Assembly: GCA_020796225.1 (NCBI GenBank)
Contig: CM036764.1
Coordinates: 24,608,233 to 24,672,232, forward strand
DNA: 64,000 nucleotides
Source of the DNA: Arion vulgaris
Taxonomy: Eukaryota; Mollusca; Gastropoda; Stylommatophora; Arionidae
Direction of reading: 5' to 3'
Below the pieces are notes generated by a model, which did not search any database, was not told the DNA's origin, and worked only from the letters and a program-made list of their open reading frames with translations. Of the stretch, positions 43,714 through 54,835 are shown piece after piece (the stretch's first letter is position 1; each line of letters begins with the position of its first letter). The position numbers and the translations under genes were made by a program.

Positions 43714-44126
43714 CAGGGTGGGCCAAAAAATGAGAACATCGCGTAAAAAGTAATATAATTACATGGAAATTGTTTTAACTGTATCCATAATAGCTTAAGT
43801 TGTTTACTCATTTACTTACTTACCTATTTAGCTATATGATGTTTTATTTCGACAATTTTCGGGCACAATCTTTGATTTTTAATATGTCAGTTGTTTACAT
43901 CTACAGGTTTAAATGTGTTACCAAGAATGACAAAAATTACAGCGGAAGACCGTATTCTGCAATCTGATTAAACGAGTGGCGTGGATGTTTAGAAAAATTG
44001 AACATGATTTCTGATTAGCTAAATACTTGGTAAACAAAATTACATGAAGCAATACAATTAAATTAAATAACATTTCTAAATAACGCGTATTTTACGCGAT
44101 GTTCTCATTTTTTTGGGCCCACCCTG
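43714..44126. mobile_element. mariner/IS630-type element remnant, about 413 bp
   Basis: Terminal inverted repeats: CAGGGTGGGCCAAAAAATGA at the left; the right end reverse complements to CAGGGTGGGCCCAAAAAAAT, both continuing to GAGAACATCGCGT. The left flank is TA; the right flank has CA. Inside, ATG at 43928 opens MTKITAEDRILQSD before a stop, resembling the N-terminal helix-turn-helix start of mariner-like transposases (TAEDRI-L pattern). Non-autonomous. Confidence 0.8.
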
Positions 44127-44159
44127 CATAAACATCCTTTGTCAAGAATGGTTTTTTAC

Positions 44160-44265
44160 GTTGTTCCAATTATGCACCTATGGTGACTAGGCCAGCACAT
44201 CCGATTTTGCGGGCATTTTATTTACTAAGGTAACTTGCCCTAGGATTTGCTCTTTTACGATCATC
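44160..44265 (-). mobile_element. SINE-B fragment
   Basis: GTTCCAATTATGCACCTA, AGGCCAGCACATCCGATTT and TTTATTTACTA match the reverse of the SINE-B middle. It ends at the 12-bp array. Confidence 0.5.
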
Positions 44266-44299
44266 TTTCGCCATATATGTGGGCTTTATGAGCTACGCC

Positions 44300-44716
44300 A
44301 AAGGCTTTTCGTGCAGTCTTTCGTGCAGCCTTTCGTGCAGTCTTTCGTGCAGTCTTTCGTGCAGTCTTTCGTGCAGTCTTTCGTGCAGTCTTTCGTGCAG
44401 TCTTTCGTGCAGTCTTTCGTGCAGTCTTTCGTGCAGTCTTTCGTGCAGTCTTTCGTGCAGTCTTTCGTGCAGTCTTTCGTGCAGTCTTTCGTGCAGTCTT
44501 TCGTGCAGTCTTTCGTGCAGTCTTGTCGTCTTCGTGCAGTCTTTCGTGCAGTCTTTCGTGCAGTCTTTCGTGCAGTCTTTCGTGCAGTCTTTCAGTTGCA
44601 GTCTTTCGTGCAGTCTTTCGTGCAGTCTTTCGTGCAGTCTTTCGTGCAGTCTTTCGTGCAGTCTTTCGTGCAGTCTTTCGTGCAGCCTTTCGTGCAGCCT
44701 TTCGTGCAGTCTTTCG
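44300..44716. repeat. 12-bp minisatellite, about 34 units
   Basis: Tandem TCGTGCAGTCTT with occasional TCGTGCAGCCTT at both ends and two short irregularities (TCTTGTCGTCT at 44520, CAGTTGCAG at 44592). It reads FVQS, SCSL or KTAR depending on frame, so long simple frames on both strands are artefacts. Confidence 0.97.
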
Positions 44717-44960
44717 GACTATGTTCCGTTTGACATATCTGATAATATCAACGAATGTAGAAGTGCTAAACAAAATATTTATTAAAAGAATAAATGCTAA
44801 AAGAGAACCAAAATATTTTGAACACATACAGAGCAAAGATACTCGAAAATCATACCAGAATAAAAATTTTGGAGCAAAACAAACAGGGTGATAACCACAC
44901 AGTAAGCTGGAAGGAAACATGAACAGATTGACAAATAACAGTCACATATGTCAGAATGCA

Positions 44961-46533
44961 TCCTGAACATCCACCGGATATCCCACCGGCCGCACAGGAT
45001 ATTGATATCAACCTCAAATTGCCAGAAAAGCAAGAAATAGTAAAAGCTATTGGATCCCTGAGAAACAACAAAGCACCGGAAATGATGAAATGACAGCAGA
45101 GCTTTTCAAGATCGATTCCATCTTAGCTGCAAACATATTAGAGCCATTGTTTGCAGATATCTGGGAGAAAGAAGAATTGCCTAAGGATTGGACTAGGGTA
45201 CTGTGGTGAAAATCCCCAAGAAAGGAGACCTAACAGATTGCAATAACTGGAGAGGAATCACGTTGCTTTCAATCCCAAGTAAGATATTCTGCAAAATTGT
45301 CATAATGCGAATACAAGAAGCAGTAGACAAGTGTCTACGAATGGAGCAAGCAGGATTTAGGAAAGGAAGAGGAACAAATGAACACATATTTACCCTGCGT
45401 AACATTTTAGAACAATGTAGTGAGTGGCAAAGGACTATATATATCAACTTCATAGATTTTGAAAAGGCATTCGACAGCGTCCACAGAGACAGCCTATGGA
45501 AGATACTGAGACAATACGGCGTACCGCAGAAGCTTGTCAACATCATAGCCCTCTTCTATAAATATTTCTCCTGCAACCTAAAGAATTCCAACAAAACATT
45601 CCCAGTAAAATCTGGTGTAAGACAGGGATGCGTAATGTCCTCTCTTTGTTTAGTATTACAATTGACTGGGTGCTAAAAATGCCATAAAACAACAAGCACC
45701 AAGAGGAATAAGATGGACCCCTTTCGAGATGCTTGAGGACCTGGACTTTGCAGACGATATAGCTCTGGTGTCACACAAATATGAACATATACAAGAGAAA
45801 AGTACAATACTTCACAGCACGGCAAAGACAGTAGGCCTCAAAACAAACACAGGAAAAACAAAAATTATGACAAACAGTGAAATCCAACAACCAGTAATGT
45901 TAGAAGATGAAACACTGGAAAGGGTTGAGCAGTTTACATATCTTGGTAGCGTACTGACACTAAATGGTGGCACAAAGGAAGATATAAAATCACGTCTGAG
46001 TAAGGCCAGAACCGCTTTTGCCAGAATGAAACCAGTATGGAAGTCCAAAATCTACAATAGGACCACAAAGCTTAAACTCTATAAAAGCATTGTTTTGCCA
46101 GTTTTGCTTTACGGATCGAGTGTTGGAGGATGACCAAAGGAGATACTAGCAGGCTGTCAGTTTTCCACCACTCTTGTCTTCGCAGAATCTTGGGAATCTT
46201 TTGGCCAATAAAAATATCCAATAACCAACTACTCCAAGACACAAGACAAGAGGCAATGAATGACATACTCAAAAAGAGAAGATGGAAATGGCTCGGACAT
46301 GTTATGAGAATGAGACAAGAAATGCCTGCAAGGATAGCCCTCACTTGGACACCAGAGGAAAGAGAAAGAAAGGCAGACCACGGACAACATGGAGGCGCAT
46401 GATGGAAGAGGAACTGGACACCGCATCTCTGACGTGGGGCTCTGCGCTGAAGGTTGCACGGACAGGAGAGCATGGAAAGTCCTTTCTGAAGCCCCATGTG
46501 TCACTAGGCATGACGGGATTAAGTAAGTAAGTA
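44961..46533 (+). mobile_element. 5'-truncated LINE, 13-bp TSD
   Basis: Exact direct repeats ATGTCAGAATGCA at 44948-44960 and 46534-46546 bound a 1573-bp insert ending (TAAG)n. Frames: DCNNWRGITLLSIPSKIFCK, FIDFEKAFDSVHRD, KSGVRQGCVMSS (45203-45676); LEDLDFADDIALVS with intact FADD, then FTYLGSVL..GG (45729-46133); LRRILGIFWPIKISN and RRWKWLGHVMRM (46130-46402); GRPRTTWRRMMEEELD near the end. At least three frameshifts, so inactive. Endonuclease absent. Confidence 0.9.
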
Positions 46534-46621
46534 ATGTCAGAATGCACCAAGATGACAAGGGAGATAAAAGATATATTGTGGAAGATCTATTACATTCAAC
46601 CTTTAAAATGGAGATGGGACT

Positions 46622-46914
46622 ACTTTTTTCTTCACACCTTCGCTCTTAGGGAGGCATAGGTCTGCAACCAAGACCTTCCAAGCCTGCCTATCCAAGGCCA
46701 TCCTTTCCAGATCTCTCCACTCTCTTTCCATTTTCTTGCATCCCGTCTTCAGGTGTACTTCTATTGCCCTGGGGTTCCATCAGAGAGCCTGTCTCGTGAT
46801 GCTGTTAGGGGGTTTCCTCAGTCTGTGTCCTATCCATCGCCACCTTCTGCTCCTTATCTCTTGCTCCATCTGCCTTTGTCCCGTTCTATCTCAGAGCTCA
46901 CTGTTTTTAGTCTG
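46622..46914 (-). mobile_element. LINE 3' end fragment, 12-bp TSD
   Basis: Flanked by GGAGATGGGACT (46610-46621) and GGAGATGGAACT (46915-46926). The reverse complement encodes the basic LINE tail with [20 protein letters not shown] and KMEREWRDLERMALD-like stretches. The TTCTTCAC side is the 3' end. Confidence 0.75.
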
Positions 46915-47045
46915 GGAGATGGAACTTAATGGAACAAAAACCAACTCTCAAAGCTGCTTGAAACATTATATTGTTTGCTCAATGTGATGTTTGTAAGATA
47001 ATGTGTGATAAAATGCTATCTCAAGATAATCACAATATATATGAG

Positions 47046-47443
47046 ACTGCAGTAAAACTATTTGATTAGCGAAACACGTAATCACAAAGTACTGTAGTTT
47101 TACAAATTACAAAAACAATGACAATATACAGCAACGTTTCGACCAGCAAGGTCTTTATCAGGCAAACGAACAACAGGAGTGACGAATTTTAAAAACAATT
47201 ACATATGGACGACTAGATACGGAGACATTCAAACGTTTCTAATGAAAATCTGGGAATAAAAACGAATAACGAAATAAATGTAACACAAAAACACACATAA
47301 AAACTAGAAATATAAAAGAAGAGAAACAATAAAACATCAAGTAAATATATAGCTTGAATACATGCAACATATGCACATATAGGTTACAAGGCATGCGAAG
47401 AAAAAGTACTAAGAAGCATAGGAATGTAATACGTTGAGCCTAC
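47046..47443 (-). repeat. Inverted terminal arm of the Penelope-like element
   Basis: The reverse complement matches about 53040-53365: TATTCCTATGCTTCTTAG, TTTATGTGTGTTTTTGTG, GAAACGTTTGAATGTCTCCG, GTTCGTTTGCCTGATAAAG, GGTCGAAACGTTGCTG. Confidence 0.88.
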
Positions 47444-47544
47444 AGTCTCTTCTTCCTTGATGTGTGCTCATTGTACACCTCTGTACCTCATCGTGACGCC
47501 TTATAGCTCTCCAGTTCTTTCTCAATAGGAGAACTAATCCAATT

Positions 47545-48436
47545 GTGTCAGCCTCTGCTCTCCTTCGTCTTGCAGAACTAGTTCTCACTCTCAACTCCTT
47601 TCAGTTCAATGACCAATTCTTTGAGCAGATCAGTGGGGTCGCCATGGGTACTAAAATGGGACCTAGTTATGCTTGTCTATTCATGGGTTATCTTGAACAC
47701 CTAGTATGGACTACATATGATGGCCCCCTTCCGTCTGTCTATCACAGATACATTGATAACTGCATTGGCATTACTGATATGTCTGAAGTCGATTTGTCAC
47801 GCTTCATAAATTTCATTAATGTTTTCAACCTTGCTATTCATTTTACTTCTCACATCTCCACTACTTGTGTCAACTTTCTTGACATTACTATCACAATATA
47901 CATATCCACTATCACTACATCAGTATATTACAAGCCTACTGATGCACATAGTTTTCTCCTTTATAGTTCTTCCCATTTCCGGGCTTGTCGTGACTCTTTT
48001 GCCATTCTCGCAGCTCTTGCGCCTTCGTCGCCTTTGTAGCGAGGACGATGATTTTCTTGAGAGAGCTCGCGAGATGCTTGATTTCTTCCGCAGGCATCTA
48101 TATCCGGAGAAGGTGCTTATATCTGCCATGCATCGAGTTCAGAAAATCACTCGCCAGCAGGCCCTTACCAGCCATCATAGGAGTACTAACTCTGACAGAG
48201 TAAAACTTATCTTAACTTTCCACCCCCATAGTTCAGTGGTGAAAAATGTTTTATTCCGTCATCTGTCTATCGTTAAGTCAGATCCTGAGACCCGTTCAGT
48301 CTTCCCCAACTATCCTTTGGTGGCTTACAGACGGACAGAAGTCTTAAGGATATGTTGGTACACAGTCGCCTTAAATCCAATATCCCTCCAGATTAGCCTA
48401 CCTTATCGTGGTTGGAGGGTTTGCGTGCCTTGGTGA
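47545..48436 (+). pseudogene. Penelope-like reverse transcriptase, partial
   Basis: Frame 47545-48039 has QISGVAMGTKMGPSYACLFM, GYLEHLVW and HRYIDNCIGI. The family's catalytic Y-x-D-D is Y-I-D-N here, losing one metal-binding Asp. The next frame (to about 48372) gives DFFRRHLYPEKVLISAMHRV and LILTFHPHSSVVKNVLFRHL, then YPLVAYRRTEVLR, the usual thumb/linker segment. N-terminal RT motifs are missing (5' truncation at 47443) and there is a frameshift near 48000. Confidence 0.85.
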
Positions 48437-48779
48437 TCCTTCAGGCTATGTCGGCGGAGTCTAACTCCTGGCAGGTCTAACCAAGCCGAACAGACTGAAG
48501 GTGAAAGGCCAGACCAAAAGGCGGGAGCAGGATGGGGCCTCATAAGGTGACAGCGCAGAACCCACCGGCGAGTGGAAAATGCTCTGGCTGCAACCAACCC
48601 ATCCCCAACCATGGGTTAATGGCAGCCCTCCTCTCTCTTGAGGAGGGCATCTTTTTCTTGTCTTATCTCCTACTTCTTTTACAATTTTTCTATCCCTCGA
48701 GTTAGACCACAGTCTTCTCTAGCAGTAAGAGTGCTGAAGTCGGAGGCAACCAGCCAAGAGGCGCACTATAGCAATCAGG

Positions 48780-49430
48780 TTGCCACGCATAAACGCATAT
48801 GAATATGTCTATGTATTTAAAAGATATGGTGCTCGCCCTGTGACGGACACTCAGGCAGGTGCAGTGCCGGGCCCTCTACCTCGAAAGGGCCCAACCCCAG
48901 CTACTGGATGTCCTTCTCATTTGCCCTGTGGAGCCAGGAGGCATGGGAATAGAGCAACTGGCCAATTTCTTAAAATAATGCACTGGAATGCTGAGGGTGT
49001 GAACAGCAAAAAGATGGCTACAGCACAAAAGTAGAACTTGAAAACATCCTAAATGAAGAACAAGTACATGTATGCTGTTTGCAAGAGACCCACCTGAATG
49101 AAGATGTAGCCTTCAAAGTCAGAGGCTTCCAGTGCTACCGATCAGACCGAAAAAATAGAAGAAAGGGTGGAGTACTGACACTTGTGAGAAACAACATCAC
49201 CACATGTCAGTTTGAGGAGTACATGGAGGGTGCAGAATATCAGATGCTGCATCTTAGGACGGCAAGTACAGAGTTTCACTTAATCAACTACTACTGTCCA
49301 AGTGACCGCCCACTGGCACTGGTCAAAATTCCAACAAAGGAAAGACTCATAGTGTGCGGGGACTTCAATAGCCACTCACAGAGCTGGGGTATGACCACAT
49401 GGACAGTAGGGCGAGGAGCTTGAAAACTGG
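48780..49430 (+). pseudogene. LINE apurinic-type endonuclease, frameshifted
   Basis: The first frame ends MHWNAEGVNSKKMATAQK (start of the endonuclease fold, N of the WNAEG motif). The next frame from 49079 gives QETHLNEDVAFKVRGFQC (catalytic E in QETH), RRKGGVLTLVRNN, INYYCPSDRP and VCGDFNSHSQSWG (GDFN/H motif). The C-terminal S-D-H region is scattered over shifted frames to about 49600. Upstream residues contain a Pro/Cys-rich stretch LPCGARR. Confidence 0.82.
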
Positions 49431-49679
49431 CAGGATGACAACAAACTAATCCTTGTCAATCAGCCCAAAGATCAGCCAACCTTCTACTCCAGATCATGGC
49501 ACACCACCTCTACACCAGACTTGGCATTCCACTCCTCAGACCTGGAATGGAACATTACACGTGTTGTTGGGAAACAGCTAGAGGCAGCGACCATCGGCCA
49601 GTATTTCTACTGTTGAAAATCAACCCATCAGGAGAGCAGCACTCTATCTAGGTGGAATTACAAGAAGGCAGATTGGACA

Positions 49680-51120
49680 ATGTATAAGCATCGCACCAGT
49701 ATACTGACACTAGGTCTATCTACTGACAAGGACATCAACAAGGTAGTTGATGAGTTCAGCCGATGCATAAAACAGGCTGCCTGCGAAACAATTCCTGAGA
49801 GGGCTCGAAAGCACTACACACCTTACTGGAGTAGTGAATTGGAACTACTGCACAATAATGTAGAAATTTCAAGAAAGCAGGCAGAGACCACTCCATGCCA
49901 AGAACACCACAACAAATATCAGCATGCCAAGGCTATATTTCAAAGGGCCAAGCTGCAGGCCAGGCGGAGGAGCTGGAAGGAAAAACAGAGTCCTTAAACT
50001 TTGAAAGAGATACCAGGAAGCTGTGGAAGCTGGTAAAACAACTTAATGATGAAGGTACAAGGAGAAATCCAAAGATTGCATTAAACAAAGATGGAAACAT
50101 CCTCACAGGAAAACAGGCAGCTGATCATTTTGCAGACTCCTTTGCTAAAGACAGCAATATTGAAATTAGCACAACGAAACAGCGAGAGATTCGTGAGAAA
50201 AAGCAAAATGTAGAGCAAGACGAAACAATACCTGAAGTGATGAAGACCCCAATCACATTTAAAGAACTGGAACTAGCAATATCCAAATTAAAATTGAGAA
50301 AATCACCAGGAGCTGATGGAGTGTCCAATGAGATGATTAAGAACTTAGGAACTGCAGCAAAAACAAAGTTACTGCAGATTTACAATAATTGTTGGATCTT
50401 GGGTCAAGTTCCACAGACCTGGAGAGAAGCAATCATGATACCGCTCTCGAAACCAGGAAAAGATAGTTCTTCTGCCTCCAGCTACCGACCGATCAGTCTT
50501 ACAAGTTGTCTCTGCAAAACAATAGAACGTATAATCAATCTCCGACTGCAGTGGTATCTTGAAAGCGAAAACATTCTTGTGTCACAGCAGGCAGGTTTCA
50601 GGCAGTGCTACTCTACTGAAGACCAAGCAACGTACCTTTCTCAGGAGATTGAGGACGCGTTCCAAGATAAGAAACTGGTACTAGCGACATGGATAGACCT
50701 AAGGAAAGCCTTTGACAAGGTTTGGAAAGAAGGACTGCTGAAGAAACTGAGAAATAGTAGAATAAAGGGTAGGATGTACAGATGGATAAAGCATACTTAC
50801 ATAACAGAAAAGCCAGAGTGCATCTAGATGGACTCAAGAGTAAAAAAGTTCTACTTCGTCATGGCGTCCCTCAAGGAGGAGTATTGTCCCCACACTCTTC
50901 TTGATTTTCATCAACGACCTGGTTGCTGAGTTACCACAGGGAGTAAAAGTAATGTACGCTGATGATCTGGTAATATGGTGCACAAATGAGTATGCAACAG
51001 TGGCCACCAAATTGATACAAAGAGCTGTAGATGCCTTAACCTCATGGGCAAACAGATAGTGTGAGAGCATCAACACAGATAAGTGCAGCACTACACTCTT
51101 ACTCTCTCTCCCAAACAAAA
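49680..51120 (+). pseudogene. LINE reverse transcriptase, frameshifted
   Basis: A long open segment 49895-50827 (310 codons) holds LKLRKSPGADGVSNEMIKNL, IPLSKPGKDSSSASSYRPIS, SQQAGFRQCYSTEDQ and ATWIDLRKAFDKVWKEGLL. After a frameshift, RHGVPQGG-like, VLSP and VMYADDLVIWC follow, with intact Y-A-D-D near 50954. Stops at several later points. Confidence 0.87.
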
Positions 51121-51678
51121 GCTGGCACCATTAAAATAAATGGAGAACTGCTAAGAGAAGACAAGCAACCCACCTATCTCGAGTTACATTCGATGATAGA
51201 CTGACGTGGAAGCAGCACATCAACAAAGCAGCAGCAAAGGCCAGGAGGAAGTTAGCCATCCTGAGAAAATTAAGTGGAACCACATGGGGCGCCAGTCAAA
51301 AATACTTTAAAATATTTATCAACAGGGCATACGACCACACCTGGAATATGGGTCAGCTGCATGGTGTCCAGCATCAAATACCACATTAGGAGAACTGGAT
51401 AAGGTGCAAAACCAGGCGCTTCGTGTCATCACAGGAGCAATGAAAACAACACCAATAGTGGAGATGGAAAGAGTGGGGGAATACAAGCACTGAGAGAACG
51501 CAGAGACACAAAAGTGATGACGCAGGCAGAAAAGTTTCTGAGTATGCCAAGCCACCCAATGGAAAACAGATTAAAAATCTAGCATTGGGGCGGCTGAAAG
51601 AAGCAGCTTTATTCACCAGGCCAAAAGACTGAATAGGCAAACTTCAGACCTACCAAAAGTTGGCATTCCCTAAAGTCT

Positions 51679-52594
51679 GTGCCAGAGCAAACCCCTTGGA
51701 GAGAGGAGACTGAACCAGAAGTATGTATCCAGACAGAAGTGAAAGGAATATTCGACAAGGATGAGCAGAACAGCATACAACGCAAGACAGTCACTCTCAG
51801 TTTACTTGATGAAGAATACCCACATGACCTCTGGGTCCGGGTATACACGGATGGGTCAGCAGAAAATGCAGTGAAGAATGAAGGAGCAGGAGTGTACATA
51901 GAATACCTAAACAACGCTAGAGATGCGATTAAAGTGCCAACGGGGAAATTCTGTCACAACTATGATGCAGAAATTCAGGCAATCAAGGTGGCAACTGAAA
52001 ACTGTTGAATACCAGACCCGATCCTCAACCTGTTGTATTTTTGACTGATGCAAAATCAGCACTCCAAGCACTTCAGTCCAGAAAATTGCCAGGTCTACAG
52101 ACCATACTGTCTAAATTGTCCAAGCATCGCAGGGTTGTCTTGCAGTGGATACCTCTCACTGTGGAATACCAGGAAATGAAACAGCAGACTGATTGGCCAA
52201 GGAAGGTGATGCAGGAGAGCAGCCGGATGTGCCAGTTACCTACCACCAAAAGAAAAGGATGATTAAATCAATGAGAAAACCACAAATACCAACACAAGAC
52301 GATTACTATAATATGAGCAGATTGGAACAAGTTGTGATTCTGCGCCTTAGAACAGGACACAATCGGCTCCGCAACCACATGTATACAAAATTCAAGATTG
52401 GCAATTCAGCCATGTGTACATGTGGACAGGCAAACCAGACTGCAGAGCACATACTTCAAGACTGTCCCAAATATGATACACTGAGGCAAACTCACTGGCC
52501 TAACGAAACAACACTCGACATAAAACTACACGGACCTCTGTGTGAGCTACAAAAGACAGTGAAGTTCATACAAGAGACAACATTGAATATATAG
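51679..52594 (+). pseudogene. LINE RNase H and C-terminal Cys/His region
   Basis: WVRVYTDGSAENAVKNEGAG (first Asp), NYDAEIQAIKVA (Glu), VVFLTDAKSALQAL (Asp), and in a further frame LQWIP.. with a weakly conserved G-N-E/AD. The final frame to 52594 has LRTGHNRLRNHMYTKFKIGN, CTCGQANQTAEHILQDCP (C-x-C...H...C) and ends at TAG 52592. At least two frameshifts. Confidence 0.83.
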
Positions 52595-52642
52595 ACATAT
52601 TTCAAGCGAACGAAAGGAAGGAAGGAAGGAAATCCAATATCC

Positions 52643-53090
52643 AGACTCATTTTGGCACTGTCCAGTGTGGCCGTCGGCGTTGCAATACGTTTGCTTATGT
52701 GATACAGACGCGTATTGTATCTTTTCCTTTAGCCACATTTGTTATTGAAGGTGGTTTCACATGCGAGTCCCGTAATCTTATCTATACCATTATCTGTAAG
52801 CGGTGTAACAAGGCTTATATCGGTAAGACAGATAAGAGACTCAGTGACCGATTCGCCCAACACTTGCGCGACATACACCAATGCTCTGTGACTCCTGTAG
52901 AAACCCATTTCAATTATACTGGCCATTTAGGAGCTCACGATGTCCAGGTCACAGCCATCCGATCATGTTCCTCGGATGATAGCAGTCGATTTGCTCTGGA
53001 GAATCGGTTGATTTCGTTGTATTGTACCTTGCGACCACGTGGGCTCAACGTATTATATTCCTATGCTTCTTAGTACTTTCTCTTCTCATG
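52643..53090 (+). pseudogene. GIY-YIG endonuclease domain of the Penelope-like element
   Basis: The frame 52699-53073 contains NLIYTIICKRCNKAYIGKT: the Y-x-I-x-C-x-x-C...Y-I-G pattern of Penelope-type GIY-YIG domains. Then RLSDRFAQHLRDIHQ (Arg of the helix), HFNYTGHLGAHDVQVTAI and FALENRLISLY (catalytic Glu). This portion is uninterrupted, but it was separated from the RT by the LINE. The 52643-52698 linker contains CGRRRCNT-like Cys residues, as usual in these elements. Confidence 0.88.
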
Positions 53091-53740
53091 CCTTGTAACC
53101 TATATGTGCTTATGTTTCATATATTCAAGGTATATATTTACTTGATTTTTATTGTTTCTCTTCTTTTCTATTTCTAGTTTTTATGTGTTTTTGTGTTACA
53201 TTTATTTCGTTATTCGTTTTAATTCCCATATTTCCATTAGAAACGTTTGAATGTCTCCGTATCTAGTCGTCCATATGTAATTGGTTTTTTTATTCGTCAC
53301 TCCTGTTGTTCGTTTGCTTGATAAAGGCCTTGCTGGTCGAAACGTTGCTGCATATTGTCATTGTTTATCTCAAGATAGCGCTGCCTACCACAACAATATA
53401 TAGCCTGTCCATCAATGAATATTCCGGATAGGACAGCCCTGACTGTGGAGTTCCTCAAAGAGCACCACAACTTGCACATCTTCTTAGAATTGATTGACAT
53501 GAGAGATAGATTCCATACACCAAAGAGATGATTTGTAATGTCCCTTGATTTTTGTGGATAATTTGTTGAATAGTCAATGCTACTACTGGCACATGACATA
53601 CATGACCAATACACCTCTAACTTCGTCTTTTAATGATGGTCTCCAATGATGCACAGCGACCCCTGGTGTTCTTTAATCCCTTGTTACAAATCTACTTGAA
53701 GTACGAATGATGTGTGCATGTACATTATATGTGTATACTT

Positions 53741-54835
53741 GTGTGTAGACCAAGAAAAGGCCTTTGATAGAATAAACAGAAACAAACTATATGCCATACT
53801 AAGTGAATACGGAATTCAGGGCCAACTATTAGACAATATTAAAGCGCTATACCAAAAATGCTCAAGTGTAGTACGAACAAGCGACGGCCTGACAGACGAA
53901 TTTGAATTATCATCAGGAGTAAAGCAGGAATGTGTGCTTTCGCCTTTACTTTTCAATATATACATAGACAGGATAACGCAAGAAACCAAGACAGATAACA
54001 ACAGATAACAACCTCGATAACAACTACAATTTAATCAACGAACTACTCTTTGCAGCAGATCAGAGTATAATTTACAACAACGAACACAAACTTCAACAAC
54101 ACATAAATGCACTGCAAGCAACATGCGAAAAATATGACATGAAAATTAACACCTCCAAAACAGAAGTCATGACAATAAGTAGGTCAACAGGTCAACTAAA
54201 TATACACGTGAATAATGTCAAAATACAACAGACTCCAGAACTCAAATATCTCAGGAGTATATTCACAGCAGATGGAAAGATGGACAGAGAAATCGAGACT
54301 AGATGCCAGAAGGCAAATGCAGTGACATACCAACTGTCGCCACTATTAAAACATCCAAGCATTAATTAACATGGCAGTCAAACGACAACTGATAAACTGC
54401 ATATTTATTCCAACTCTCTGCTATCAGTGCCAAACATGGTCCCTGACTAAGACACAAGAAAGAAAGATTACACATGTGAAATGAAATGTCTACGAAAAGC
54501 TGTCAAAGTTACAAGGCGAGATAGAGTGAGAAACGAGAATATCAGAAGCATCGTTGGTACTATACAATGCATACAGTACATCGAGAAGCAAATGAAGTGG
54601 TTCGGCCATCTAATGAGAATGGAACCACATTTACTACCATCACGTGCCTATAATAATCGACACTCAGGCACAGAGCACGAGGCAGGCCAAGAACACGATG
54701 GATAGATAACATCTCAGAGTTCCTGCGAAAGCATGGACTGACAACGTCAAGTGCAACACACCTGGCACAAGATATAAAACTAACTCTCCCCACGTCGCTT
54801 CACGACAAATGTGGTTAAGAAAGATAAGATAAGAC
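53741..54835 (+). mobile_element. LINE, RT middle to 3' end, 5'-truncated
   Basis: DQEKAFDRINRNKLYAILSE, SSGVKQECVLSPLLFNIYID, shifted frames, MKINTSKTEVMTISRSTGQL, ELKYLRSIFTADGKMDREIE, IFIPTLCYQCQTWSLTKTQE, MKCLRKAVKVTRRDRVRNEN, IEKQMKWFGHLMRM, then a basic tail. At least four frame breaks. The catalytic F-A-D-D reads as F-A-A-D here (CTTTGCAGCAGATCAG at about 54047). Confidence 0.85.

Larger units (their letters stand above)
48386..52629 (+). mobile_element. Near full-length RNase H-bearing LINE, 13-bp TSD, inside the Penelope-like element
   Basis: Bounded by AAATCCAATATCC at 48373-48385 and 52630-52642. 5' UTR-like region 48386-48779 (a reverse copy is at 23620-23840); endonuclease, reverse transcriptase, RNase H and a Cys/His tail in order (listed separately); 3' end (GGAA)n. 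The order EN-RT-RNase H places it in the I-type group of non-LTR elements; the exact clade is not resolved. Multiple frameshifts and stops make it inactive. Confidence 0.93.
47029..53365 (+). mobile_element. Penelope-like element with 12-bp TSD, split by a LINE
   Basis: Flanked by exact TATCTCAAGATA (47017-47028 and 53366-53377). Layout: an inverted copy of its own 3' terminus (47046-47443), reverse transcriptase from about 47545 to 48372, interrupting LINE (48386-52629), remaining linker and GIY-YIG endonuclease (52643-53080), 3' terminal sequence (53080-53365). Without the LINE it is about 2.1 kb. RT plus GIY-YIG is the diagnostic pair of Penelope-like elements; inverted and partial terminal copies are common in them. 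Frames are broken and the RT catalytic motif is changed, so it is dead. Confidence 0.92.

Noticed and set aside
44261..44920. KTAR-, SCSL- and FVQS-repeat proteins
   Set aside because: Translations of the 12-bp array in different frames.
47545..48436. Telomerase- or retron-type host RT gene
   Set aside because: The motif set, the nearby GIY-YIG domain, the inverted terminal arm and the TSD identify a Penelope-like element.
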